64,000 nucleotides of DNA from NCBI RefSeq assembly GCF_031581065.1, contig NZ_JAVLBN010000003.1, forward strand, positions 1 through 64,000, given 5' to 3'. The DNA comes from Salibacter sp031581065 (lineage in GTDB: Bacteria; Bacteroidota; Bacteroidia; Flavobacteriales_G; Salibacteraceae). Below are positions 27,659 through 35,837 of the stretch, piece by piece (positions within the stretch are counted from its first letter, which is position 1; every line of letters starts with the position of its first letter). Under the pieces are notes generated by a model. That model saw only the letters and a program-made list of their open reading frames with translations, ran no database searches and was not told the origin of the DNA. A program made the position numbers and the translations under genes.

Positions 27659-29704
27659 ATGAAAAAAGTCGCAATAGCAGGAATAGCAGTAATTTTTAGT
27701 CTTTTGAGCTTCGGTCAGAACCGAATGACTCCCGAGAAATTATGGGAATTGGGCCGCGTAAGCGGTGAGGTTTTTGTCTCACAATACGATTTAGTTGTTT
27801 ACAGCGTCACGAAATACGATGTTGCAAAAAACTCGGGCGGTTCTGATTTGTATGTACTCAACAACCGCACCGGACAGGTGAATCAAATTACCGAGATGGA
27901 AGGTTCTGAACACGGTGTTCAACTACATCCCAGCGGAAAAAGGATTGGATTTATCAATCACGGGAAGCTTTTTGAAGTTGACTTGAGCGGAATGAATGTT
28001 CGCACAATGGAAAACCAGGATGTAGCTGTTTCTCATTTCAAGTATTCACCTTCAGGTGACAAGATTGCTTTTACAACTGATGTGAGGGTGAAAGATCCAC
28101 TCGTAGCGAAATACCCTGACCTGGGACGAGCAAATGCTAAAATCTACACCGATTTAATGTACCGTCACTGGGATACATGGGAAGATGGCTCGTACAGTCA
28201 TCTTCACGTTGCCGATTACAGAGAAGGAGTAATCTCCAACATTGAAGATATTATGCCGGATGAGCCTTACGATGTTCCGGTTAAGCCTTTTCACGGAGGT
28301 GAAGACTTTACCTGGAGTCCGGATGGCACAACTCTGGCTTACGTTTGCAAGAAACTCACAGGAAAAGAATATGCCGAAAGCACAAACACCGACATCTATT
28401 TTTATGATGTAGAATCAGGAAAAACCGAAAATGTAACGGAAGCAAATAAAGGGTACGACACTGATCCGCAATTCAATGAAAACGGAACTCTTTTCGCTTG
28501 GTTGAGCATGGAGAGAGATGGTTATGAGTCTGACCAAAACGAATTGAAAATTGCTAATACAGATGATATCAAAAACCCTGTAAACATCACCCAAAACTGG
28601 GACCGCCAGCTTTTTGGATTTGCTTTTCACGGGAACAACGAGGTTATCATCAATGCTGGTGACGAGGCTACTTACCAGCTTTACAGCATGTCAGCTGTAA
28701 TTGATAAAAAAGTGAAAAGTCTCGATGAAACACGCAAAGCATTGACATCAGGAGATCACAATATTACCGGTATTGTTGGTGTTGGGCCAACACGAGTAGT
28801 GGCTCACAAATCCACGATGAACCGTGCTAATGAGTTGTACAGCTATAACATTGAATCTGGTGAAGAAAAGCAATTGACGAAAGTGAATGACAAAGCGTAT
28901 TCAAAGATCAAAGACAGCAAAATTGAAAAGCGCTTTATCGAAACCACTGATGGTGAAAAAATGCTAACCTGGGTGATCTATCCGCCAGATTTTGATCCAA
29001 AGAAAAAATATCCAACACTCCTTTATTGCCAGGGCGGACCACAGAGTGCTGTTTCGCAATTTTACTCTTTCCGCTGGAACTTTCAACTAATGGCGGCTAA
29101 AGGTTACATAGTTGTAGCGCCAAACCGTAGGGGTTTGCCAACTTTTGGACAAGAATGGAATGAAGAGATCAGTAAGAACTGGGGCGGACAGGCAATTGAC
29201 GATTACAAAGCGGCATTTGATGCCGTGATAGAAGAGCCGTATTGCGACAACGAGCGCACCGGAGCTGTGGGAGCGAGTTACGGAGGTTATTCGGTTTACT
29301 TCCTTGCCGGTAACCACGAAGATCGTTTTAACACGTTCATCTCACACTGCGGATTGTTTAACCTCGAGAGCTGGTACGGATCTACAGAAGAGCTATTCTT
29401 TGCCAACTTCGATATTGGCGGACCTTACTGGGGAAGTAATCCACCCGAGAGTTACGAGAAATATTCTCCTCACAACTTTGTAGACAACTGGGACAGCCCG
29501 ATGATGGTCATCCACAGCGGAAAAGATTTTCGTGTTCCATACACGCAGGGAATGGAAGCTTTCCAGGCCGCTCAGTTAAAAGGATTAAAAAGCAAATTTC
29601 TCTATTTCCCTGATGAAAACCACTGGATTCTCAAACCACAAAACGGATTACTGTGGCAACGTGAATTTTTCTCGTGGTTAGAGGATACGATTGATGGAGA
29701 GTAA
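27659..29704 (+). CDS. S9 family peptidase (prolyl oligopeptidase/DPP-like)
   Basis: 681 residues: signal peptide ending 'IFSLLSFGQ', a beta-propeller domain about 30-400 (WD/PD40-type blades such as 'FKYSPSGDKIAFTTDV', 'FTWSPDGTTLAYV'), then an alpha/beta hydrolase domain. Catalytic Ser540 lies in 'GASYGGYS', Asp623 in 'HSGKDFRVPY' and His655 in 'DENHWI'. A secreted or periplasmic exopeptidase releasing peptides, probably with a small or prolyl P1 residue; the fine specificity is unknown. Monocistronic, ending at the motif-built hairpin at 29719. One GGTCAGAACC falls within the signal-peptide region at 27713. Confidence 0.93.
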   Translation: MKKVAIAGIAVIFSLLSFGQNRMTPEKLWELGRVSGEVFVSQYDLVVYSVTKYDVAKNSGGSDLYVLNNRTGQVNQITEMEGSEHGVQLHPSGKRIGFINHGKLFEVDLSGMNVRTMENQDVAVSHFKYSPSGDKIAFTTDVRVKDPLVAKYPDLGRANAKIYTDLMYRHWDTWEDGSYSHLHVADYREGVISNIEDIMPDEPYDVPVKPFHGGEDFTWSPDGTTLAYVCKKLTGKEYAESTNTDIYFYDVESGKTENVTEANKGYDTDPQFNENGTLFAWLSMERDGYESDQNELKIANTDDIKNPVNITQNWDRQLFGFAFHGNNEVIINAGDEATYQLYSMSAVIDKKVKSLDETRKALTSGDHNITGIVGVGPTRVVAHKSTMNRANELYSYNIESGEEKQLTKVNDKAYSKIKDSKIEKRFIETTDGEKMLTWVIYPPDFDPKKKYPTLLYCQGGPQSAVSQFYSFRWNFQLMAAKGYIVVAPNRRGLPTFGQEWNEEISKNWGGQAIDDYKAAFDAVIEEPYCDNERTGAVGASYGGYSVYFLAGNHEDRFNTFISHCGLFNLESWYGSTEELFFANFDIGGPYWGSNPPESYEKYSPHNFVDNWDSPMMVIHSGKDFRVPYTQGMEAFQAAQLKGLKSKFLYFPDENHWILKPQNGLLWQREFFSWLEDTIDGE

Positions 29705-29718
29705 AAAGTAAAAGTACC

Positions 29719-29748
29719 GGGTTCTGATCAGTTTAATGGTCAGAACCC
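29719..29748 (+). terminator. hairpin made of two inverted copies of the dispersed motif
   Basis: GGGTTCTGA (29719-29727) pairs perfectly with TCAGAACCC (29740-29748) around a 12-base loop, 15 bases after the S9 peptidase stop, followed by TTCCTTTT. The right arm is an exact GGTCAGAACC and the left arm is a one-mismatch copy (GGTTCTGATC). Terminators built from inverted uptake-sequence pairs are well known in Neisseria and Haemophilus. Confidence 0.75.
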
Positions 29749-29769
29749 TTCCTTTTGAACTCATTCAAT

Positions 29770-29795
29770 TTTTCTAAAGTTCGAACTTTAGAAAA
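29770..29795. repeat. 26-bp perfect palindrome, copy A
   Basis: TTTTCTAAAGTTC and GAACTTTAGAAAA are exact reverse complements with no loop, followed by GTTCTTCAA. Nearly the same sequence occurs at 33616-33654. Confidence 0.85.
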
Positions 29796-29840
29796 GTTCT
29801 TCAACATCGAGGATTAATTGCATTAGGACTGTTTTTTAAA

Positions 29841-29866
29841 CCATTTAGAAATGAAGAGTCATTGAG
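29841..29866. repeat. 26-bp intergenic repeat, copy A
   Basis: Begins CCATTTAGAAATGAAGAGTC; 26 of 26 bases are identical to 33965-33990. Both copies lie in gene-free DNA downstream of a copy of the palindrome. Confidence 0.85.
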
Positions 29867-30116
29867 TGACGTTTTAAAGAACAAACAGTTTGAGGCGAGA
29901 ATGAAATTCAATCTACTCACGATATGATTTTACGAGTTTTCTTAACCTTGGCCTTGACCTCGGCCTTAACTTTGGTGGTTGGTTAGTTTGCAGGTTGGCC
30001 GAAACGAACGATCTATCACCCGAACGCCAAACTTTATAACAACTTAAACACACAATAATTCCACAACTCAATTAGAACTCCTCTCGGCCTTAACCTTAGC
30101 CTCGACCTCAACACTT

Positions 30117-30146
30117 GATTAATAAACGATCCATTTTGCTGTTTTT
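30117..30146. repeat. 30-bp direct repeat, copy at 3' end of the T9SS gene
   Basis: Begins GATTAATAAACGATCCATTT; identical over 30 bases to 31538-31567. Here it encodes the C-terminus TAKWIVY and the stop (minus strand). Confidence 0.9.
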
Positions 30147-31555
30147 ACCGGTTCACCATTTTGGGTGAGAACACCAAAATACAGTCCCGGCTCATCAACT
30201 CTCAATCTTTTTTGAAAATTACTTCCCTGTACCGGGAAATGCATGACCTCCTGCCCCGTGCTGTTGTAGAGTGTGAACACAGCGTCTTTTCCTAGTAGGT
30301 GAGCTTTGTCAATAGCGAGTGTACTGTTTTGCCGGGTAGGATTGGGGTAAATAGAAACATTCACGTTTTGTTTAACGACATCATCAACCCCCAGGCACAA
30401 CTGGCTGATACAGCCATTGGGATCAGCTTTGACGATCCAGGCGTTTTGGTCAGGATTAGATACCTCCCCGGCCATGATGAAGCCACCATCTGAAGTTGCT
30501 TCAATGTCCAAAAGACCCGTTCTGTCAGAATTGTTGTATTTGTACCACTCGATGTCGAGGCTGTCCCCGTTTGAGGCAGAAACCTTCATAAAAAAAGTAC
30601 TGTCAACTGGAGGTACTCCAAAAGGCCCACCGGTAAGGTTAATGATCCCGTCTTTAAGATAGCCCTCTGTTGGCAAAATACTTCCTTCCGGAAAATATTC
30701 CTTACTCCATTCAATTGAGTAATCATCTGTTCTTAATTTGATTAAAGCAGTGTTTTGTTGGTTGTTCACTATTTTACCAGCACAGAAATAAACCTCATCA
30801 TTTTCATAACTTCCCGTATTGATAAAATCAACACCTAATGAGTAATCCTGATAGATTGTATCGTGTTCAATATTCCCCGTCTCAGGATCTAATACAATTA
30901 AACCGGGTTTTAAGTCAGCAACGTTGTATTCAACTATATAGCCAATTAGAACCTTATTATTCAATGAATAAACTTTGGCATTCCTGTCAAAAAGACCAGG
31001 GTTTGGTATGATTTTTCTCCATCTTTCATTACCCTGCAAGTCCGTATTGATCACGAAAATATCGATATCATTGTTATTCTCAACACGTCCTGTAAGAATG
31101 AGTGTAGAGTCATTGACCTGGGCGACATTGCTGGTAGCTGTCCACCGTCCCATATCGTATACTCTCGTAAAAGTGTGATCGAGCAAAGTGGTATAAAAGC
31201 TAAGGATAGCGATACTGTCCTGGCTGGGGTCATAGAGATAGGCGAGTTTTGAATTTGAAGTAAAAGCTAATGATCCTGCTCTACCGTCATAAAGCCGTTG
31301 GTTGTTGTACTGTACTTTCGTACTGGTAATCGAATCGCCCTGTTCATTGATCTTGACGAGTTCGAGGTCCCGGTAGTTTTGTGTACTTATCCACTGTGAA
31401 AACACATATTGTCCGGGGCTTATTTCTTCAACATTACTCGAAGAGTTAATGCGGCCATTATGATCAAAATCTTTGCTGAAAACATGCTCTACCTGTGCCT
31501 TTAAACAGGTAGTACTGATCAGTAAACTGAAGAATATGATTAATAAACGATCCAT
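30119..31555 (-). CDS. T9SS type A sorting-domain protein
   Basis: 478 residues: signal peptide ending 'LLISTTCLKAQ', a region of beta-propeller-like repeats (about 25-385, with recurring 'TSDGGFIMAGEV', 'NDSTLILTGRVEN' type blades), and a C-terminal sorting domain ('SIYPNPTRQNSTLAIDK' to 'AKWIVY'). Exported by the type IX system. The same 30-base sequence encodes its first residues (MDRLLII) and, in another frame, its last residues (TAKWIVY-stop), so the gene is bounded by exact direct repeats. Function unknown. Confidence 0.85.
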   Translation of the reverse strand: MDRLLIIFFSLLISTTCLKAQVEHVFSKDFDHNGRINSSSNVEEISPGQYVFSQWISTQNYRDLELVKINEQGDSITSTKVQYNNQRLYDGRAGSLAFTSNSKLAYLYDPSQDSIAILSFYTTLLDHTFTRVYDMGRWTATSNVAQVNDSTLILTGRVENNNDIDIFVINTDLQGNERWRKIIPNPGLFDRNAKVYSLNNKVLIGYIVEYNVADLKPGLIVLDPETGNIEHDTIYQDYSLGVDFINTGSYENDEVYFCAGKIVNNQQNTALIKLRTDDYSIEWSKEYFPEGSILPTEGYLKDGIINLTGGPFGVPPVDSTFFMKVSASNGDSLDIEWYKYNNSDRTGLLDIEATSDGGFIMAGEVSNPDQNAWIVKADPNGCISQLCLGVDDVVKQNVNVSIYPNPTRQNSTLAIDKAHLLGKDAVFTLYNSTGQEVMHFPVQGSNFQKRLRVDEPGLYFGVLTQNGEPVKTAKWIVY

Positions 31556-31567
31556 TTTGCTGTTTTT
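31538..31567. repeat. 30-bp direct repeat, copy at 5' end of the T9SS gene
   Basis: Identical to 30117-30146. Here it carries the ATG and encodes MDRLLII. Read in the other frame the upstream side also ends KTAKWIVY-stop, as if it were the tail of a lost tandem copy. Confidence 0.9.
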
Positions 31568-31622
31568 CGACTAACTGTCATCGAAGCTATGAATTTATTT
31601 TTGATTTGGCTATGACCAAAAT

Positions 31623-32471
31623 CTAAGCAGACTTCCTGTTCAGCCGTTTTTTCATTAGTAGATTGGCGATGACACCGGAGATCACGAGTCCGATCCCTAC
31701 AAACATCGACCAGTCGTGCGAGATGCCGAAAATCGAGTAATCCCAAAACAGCGCGAAGATGATGCCCACGTATTTCAGCGGGGCTATTTGATTGGCTTCC
31801 TCGGCCTGCCAGGCTTTTGTCATAGTGACCTGTGCGAGCTGTGTGAATACGCCCATAGCAAGAATGATGAGCCAGTCCCACCCAACGGGCGTTTCCCAGT
31901 AAAAAAGCGAAACAACTCCCATGATAGGTGTGGCGATAAGCGGAAAGTAAAACACCACCACTACGGGGTGGTCAGATCCTTTCACCTTCCCGATCATGTT
32001 GTAGGCGAGTCCGGCAAAAACAGCCGATACCACCCCGGCAATCATGTAGATGAGGTCGATGTCATCGTTGAATCCTTTGATGACGATAATACCCGCAAAA
32101 GAAAGAGCAAAAAAGAGCCATTGAACAGGCTTCATGGGTTCTTTCAATATCCAGATGGCAAATAATGCCGTGAACATCGGACTCAAGTACTGGATCACGA
32201 TAGCCGTTGCGATGGGCAGGTTCTGAAGAGTGAAAAAGAAACTCGACAGGGCAATGACGCCAAAGATTCCGCGCAGTACCAAATACTTGCGCTTGTTGCC
32301 GAGCGGATTTACGCCAGCTCTTTTCAAAATGATGAGGCTCAACACCAGCGATACGATGGATCTGAAAAAAACGAGCTCAGTAAAGGGCAAGTGGCTCAAA
32401 AACTTCACGCACAACTGCATGAGGCTAAAGCACAAAGCCGATATGAGCATGTATTGAACCCCTTTATTCAC
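31623..32471 (-). CDS. EamA/DMT family transporter
   Basis: 282 residues, ten TM segments in two EamA halves. The start is GTG at 32471 giving 'MNKGVQYMLISALCFSLMQL', which fits the family N-terminus; an ATG seven codons in (32450) is the alternative. 'TAIVIQYLSPMFTALFA' is the typical EamA substrate-pathway segment. Probably exports or imports a small metabolite across the inner membrane; substrate unknown. Confidence 0.88.
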   Translation of the reverse strand: MNKGVQYMLISALCFSLMQLCVKFLSHLPFTELVFFRSIVSLVLSLIILKRAGVNPLGNKRKYLVLRGIFGVIALSSFFFTLQNLPIATAIVIQYLSPMFTALFAIWILKEPMKPVQWLFFALSFAGIIVIKGFNDDIDLIYMIAGVVSAVFAGLAYNMIGKVKGSDHPVVVVFYFPLIATPIMGVVSLFYWETPVGWDWLIILAMGVFTQLAQVTMTKAWQAEEANQIAPLKYVGIIFALFWDYSIFGISHDWSMFVGIGLVISGVIANLLMKKRLNRKSA

Positions 32472-32542
32472 GAGCGTGCAAAGGTGGTGTTTTTTGTGAA
32501 TTTTGCAGTGGAGTAGGCGTAATTTCGAGATAAATTACAACT

Positions 32543-33568
32543 TTGCTGTTCACCAAACACGAAAGCGTTTTGAAAAACAATCCGTCTGTAGCTGTTATTG
32601 GAGGAGGAAGCTGGGCATCAGCCATCGTAAAGATGCTCACCAACAATCTCGATCGCGTAAATTGGTGGATGCGAAACGAAAAGAGTGTTGATCACCTCAA
32701 AAAGTACCATCACAATCCCAAGTATTTGCAATCTGTGGAGTACAACATGGACAAGATTCATGTGAGCACAGATCTAAAGGAGATTATCGACAGCTCACAG
32801 GTGTTGGTAATGGCCACGCCATCGGCATTTATCGCCAATATGTTTGACGATTACCCGCGCGATGGGATGGACAAAAAGATCATCATCTCGGCTATTAAGG
32901 GGATTGTGCCGGAGTTCAACGCTATTCCGGCCCGTTATTTTCACAAGACGTTCAGAATCCCTTACGAGCAAATAGGGATGATCTCAGGGCCTTGTCACGC
33001 TGAAGAAGTGGCGCTCGAGCGCTTGTCATATATCACGGTTGCCTGCCCCGATCAGGACATAGCGGCTAATTTTGCCAAAATGCTGGATTGCCGTTACATC
33101 AAAACTTCTATTTCTGATGACCTGTTCGGAACCGAGCTCTCAGCAGTTTTAAAAAATGTGTACGCCATAGCGAGCGGTATTTACAGCGGACTCGGATACG
33201 GGGATAACTTCCAGGCGGTTTTGGTTTCAAATGCGATACAGGAAGCGGAACGATTCATCGATGCTGTAAACCCGATTCACCGCGATGTACTGACATCAGC
33301 TTATCTTGGGGATTTGCTCGTGACAGCATATTCAAAATTCTCGCGCAACCGCACTTTCGGTTTTATGATCGGGAAGGGATATTCTGTAAATACGGCCCAG
33401 CTTGAAATGGATATGATTGCTGAGGGCTACTATGCTGTAAAAAGCATTATGGCGATCAACGAAAAATTTGAAGTTGATTTGCCTATTTGCCAGGCAGTTT
33501 ATCACGTGATCTACGAAAAGATTTCGCCTGTTATTGAAATGAATATTCTGGCGGATAAACTCAGTTAG
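32543..33568 (+). CDS. gpsA: NAD(P)H-dependent glycerol-3-phosphate dehydrogenase
   Basis: Reduces dihydroxyacetone phosphate to sn-glycerol-3-phosphate for phospholipid synthesis. Rossmann motif 'VAVIGGGSWASAI', 'VLVMATPSAFI', 'IISAIKGIVPE', 'GMISGPCHAEEV', the catalytic Lys region 'FGTELSAVLKNVYAIASGI' and 'GDLLVTAYSKFSRNRTFG'. No ATG lies before the Rossmann motif: a TAA stop is at 32531, so initiation must be at a TTG (32543, or 32570 giving 'MKNNPSVAVIGGG') or ATT. Length 341, slightly more than typical if the first TTG is used. Confidence 0.93.
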   Translation: MLFTKHESVLKNNPSVAVIGGGSWASAIVKMLTNNLDRVNWWMRNEKSVDHLKKYHHNPKYLQSVEYNMDKIHVSTDLKEIIDSSQVLVMATPSAFIANMFDDYPRDGMDKKIIISAIKGIVPEFNAIPARYFHKTFRIPYEQIGMISGPCHAEEVALERLSYITVACPDQDIAANFAKMLDCRYIKTSISDDLFGTELSAVLKNVYAIASGIYSGLGYGDNFQAVLVSNAIQEAERFIDAVNPIHRDVLTSAYLGDLLVTAYSKFSRNRTFGFMIGKGYSVNTAQLEMDMIAEGYYAVKSIMAINEKFEVDLPICQAVYHVIYEKISPVIEMNILADKLS

Positions 33569-33615
33569 TTTAATGTTTAACGTTTAGTGTTTAAGGGGTT
33601 TCATTCCTCAGTTTC

Positions 33616-33654
33616 AACTTTTCTAAAGTTCCAAACTTTAGAAAAGTTCTTCAA
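33616..33654. repeat. inverted repeat, copy B of the 29770 palindrome
   Basis: AACTTTTCTAAAGTT (33616-33630), loop CCA, AACTTTAGAAAAGTT (33634-33648), then CTTCAA. It differs from copy A by one small change at the centre (G replaced by CA). Confidence 0.85.
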
Positions 33655-33964
33655 GAATCATTAAGGCGGTGAAATTTGTAAACGTAAAACCTTAGACGAG
33701 TAGCGGATTCAGCTTTTACACGAAATCAAAACTACGAGCTAAACGGCCTCGGGAACTGACGCGTAGAATTTCAGCAGTTAAGTGAGCGTGCATTTCACTA
33801 TCTGATGAGACGGAGCCTACGATTTAAGATTTAGGTTTATTGTTTAGCAAAGGATCGCTTGTTTTCTCCGTCTCAATCCTGATCTCAATCTTTTTATCAA
33901 GAAAACACATCTATATCTCGCTCGACTGCAGGTAGAGTATATCTCTATATTTCGAGATTTTTCA

Positions 33965-33990
33965 CCATTTAGAAATGAAGAGTCATTGAG
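33965..33990. repeat. 26-bp intergenic repeat, copy B
   Basis: Identical over 26 bases to 29841-29866. Confidence 0.85.
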
Positions 33991-34332
33991 GAGGTGAAGA
34001 TTCTTGAATAGTGCTGACCAGAGGGTTTAAACCAAAGGTTTTTCATTCTTCTTCCGATTTGTAGTTCTTTTTAAGACTTTACACCTGGTTTCTCGAAGTC
34101 CTAATAATTGAAGACGCCTTTTATGAAATATTAAAAAATTGTGGTAAGAACTTGACAAAACAGTTGTTAATCACTATCGAAACAATGTAAACGTTATTCT
34201 CGTTTTTGGGGTTTTAACTATGAGCTGAAATAGGTAATAGAAACATAGTTTTTCCTAGTATTTTGCACTGTCAACTAAACGGACATCTTAACGCCAGGTT
34301 TTTAACTTTAAAGATAAGAAAAAGCATTTTTA

Positions 34333-35262
34333 ATGACTATCACAGAAAGTGAGACTTTAAAACAAAAAATAGATCAATTACAACCATTTGTAGGGAATAC
34401 ACCTCTCTTCCCTATCACAGGTCTTCATCAGAATGAAAATGTTAAAATATACGCCAAACTTGAGTGGAATCAATTGACAAATAGCGTTAAAGCCAGAGCA
34501 GCTTTCAATATTGTAAAAAGCGCCATAGATAATGGTGAGTTATCACCAGGGAGTCAATTGCTCGATGCAAGTAGTGGCAACACAGGTGTTGCTTATGCAG
34601 CTATTGCAGCAGCATTAGACATCCCTTTTACATTGTGTATTCCTGAGAATGCATCAATTACAAAAGTTTCAGCACTCAAGGCATTCAATGCGCATTTGAT
34701 TTATACGTCACCTTATGAGCTCACCGATGGAGCACAGGAAAAAGCCCTTGATCTAAAGCACGCTAATCCAGAGATGTATTATTATGCTGATCAGTACGCA
34801 AACTCAAATAACTGGAAAGCACATTTCAACAGCACCGGCCCTGAAATATATGAACAAACCCAAAAAGAGATAACACACTTTATAACCGGGGTTGGAACTT
34901 CAGGTACATTCATAGGTACTTCAAAGGCGTTGAAAAGCTTTAATGAAGCAATAAGAGTAATTTCTGTGCACCCAGATTCTGCGCTACATGGTTTGGAAGG
35001 TTGGAAGGATATGGAAACAGCCAGAGTGCCTGAATTTTACGATCCAAATTTGGCAGATGAAAGAAAAGAGGTTTCAACGGAAAAAGCTTACGAATACGTA
35101 AAAAAAGCAGGCCAAAAATTGGGCTTGATGTTGAGTCCGTCTTCTGCGGCTAATCTGTTCAGTGCAGTTGAGTTATCAAAAGAAATAGATCAGGGAGTAA
35201 TCGTGACAGTGTTCCCAGATCATGGCAGTAACTATCCCGAGGTAATGAAGAATATTTTCTAA
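34333..35262 (+). CDS. PLP-dependent cysteine synthase, CysM-like
   Basis: 309 residues of fold-type II PLP enzyme. 'VGNTPLFPI' at 20-28, PLP Lys53 in 'TNSVKARAAF', 'LDASSGNTGVAYA' (77-89) for the substrate carboxylate, and phosphate loop 'GVGTSGTF' (186-193). It would replace a leaving group on serine (O-acetyl- or O-phosphoserine) with sulfide or a thiocarboxylate. First gene of a four-gene plus-strand cluster with a JAMM peptidase, a MoaD/CysO-like carrier and a MoeB-rhodanese, the gene set of the CysM-Mec-CysO route of Mycobacterium tuberculosis; hence a CysO-dependent cysteine synthase is the best reading. Confidence 0.88.
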   Translation: MTITESETLKQKIDQLQPFVGNTPLFPITGLHQNENVKIYAKLEWNQLTNSVKARAAFNIVKSAIDNGELSPGSQLLDASSGNTGVAYAAIAAALDIPFTLCIPENASITKVSALKAFNAHLIYTSPYELTDGAQEKALDLKHANPEMYYYADQYANSNNWKAHFNSTGPEIYEQTQKEITHFITGVGTSGTFIGTSKALKSFNEAIRVISVHPDSALHGLEGWKDMETARVPEFYDPNLADERKEVSTEKAYEYVKKAGQKLGLMLSPSSAANLFSAVELSKEIDQGVIVTVFPDHGSNYPEVMKNIF

Positions 35263-35343
35263 AACATTTTATGCTTTATTAGCGATCTGTGTAGGGTATC
35301 TAAACACAACAGCTTCTGAAAAGAGATTTAAAACCAGATTATT

Positions 35344-35754
35344 ATGAAAATACAATTAACAGAAAAAGCAAAAGCAGCGATGGTTGAAGATGCCATTAAG
35401 ACTTACCCACATGAATGCTGTGGCTTTTTTTACGGAGATGAAAATGAAGAAAGATTGGTTACGCAAGCTATTCCTGTGGAAAACACCAGAGAAGAAAATA
35501 GAGAGCGTAGGTTTGAGGTTTCGGCTAAAGACTACATGAAAGCTGAACAATATGCTGAAGAAAACGACTTATCGCTTTTAGGTGTATATCATTCACATCC
35601 TGACCACCCTTCTATTCCCTCTGAGCACGACTTAAAACAAGCTGTCCCTTACTTTTCTTACATCATCATCTCAATAAGAAAAAAGGAGCTAGCTAATATC
35701 CAATCCTGGAGGCTAGACGAATCAAAATTTATAGAAGAGCAAATAGTGAAATAG
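35344..35754 (+). CDS. JAMM/MPN metallopeptidase (M67, Mec-like)
   Basis: 136 residues with a full JAMM zinc site: Glu24 in 'YPHECCGFFYG', His83 and His85 in 'GVYHSHPDHPSIPSEHDL', Ser93 and Asp96. In the mycobacterial pathway Mec releases cysteine from the CysO-cysteine adduct; QbsD-type relatives trim residues after the Gly-Gly of a sulfur carrier. Either or both could apply, since the carrier two genes on ends in GGKS. About 80 bases separate it from each neighbour. Confidence 0.9.
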   Translation: MKIQLTEKAKAAMVEDAIKTYPHECCGFFYGDENEERLVTQAIPVENTREENRERRFEVSAKDYMKAEQYAEENDLSLLGVYHSHPDHPSIPSEHDLKQAVPYFSYIIISIRKKELANIQSWRLDESKFIEEQIVK

Positions 35755-35837
35755 AAATTTAAAAGAAATCAAAAAGCTGATAAAAGAAGAGACTCTCAAA
35801 TTTATCAGGTATATAATAACAATAAAAACAAATAGTT

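Larger units (their letters stand above)
29705..30118. other. repeat-rich intergenic region
   Basis: No gene. It holds the motif hairpin (29719-29748), a 26-bp perfect palindrome centred on TTCGAA (29770-29795), a 26-bp sequence also found at 33965-33990 (29841-29866), and two blocks of degenerate CCTTAACCTTGGCCTCGACCTC-type DNA (29942-29976 and 30082-30114). It separates convergent genes. Confidence 0.8.
33569..34332. other. 764-base intergenic region with repeats and inverted repeats
   Basis: No gene or tRNA recognised. Contents in order: TTTAATGTTTAACGTTTAGTGTTTAA-type short repeats (33570-33597), a 15-bp perfect stem with 3-base loop (33616-33648), a GC-richer block (33660-33880) with an inverted repeat GAGACGGAG/CTCCGTCTC (33807-33815 and 33866-33874), the 26-bp repeat copy B (33965-33990), then AT-rich DNA leading to the cysteine cluster. 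Confidence 0.8.

Noticed and set aside
31540..31881. Minus-strand frame ending KTAKWIVY, seemingly a second T9SS gene
   Set aside because: All but the last few residues are a shadow of the EamA transporter gene; only the 30-bp repeat at the end is meaningful and is reported separately.
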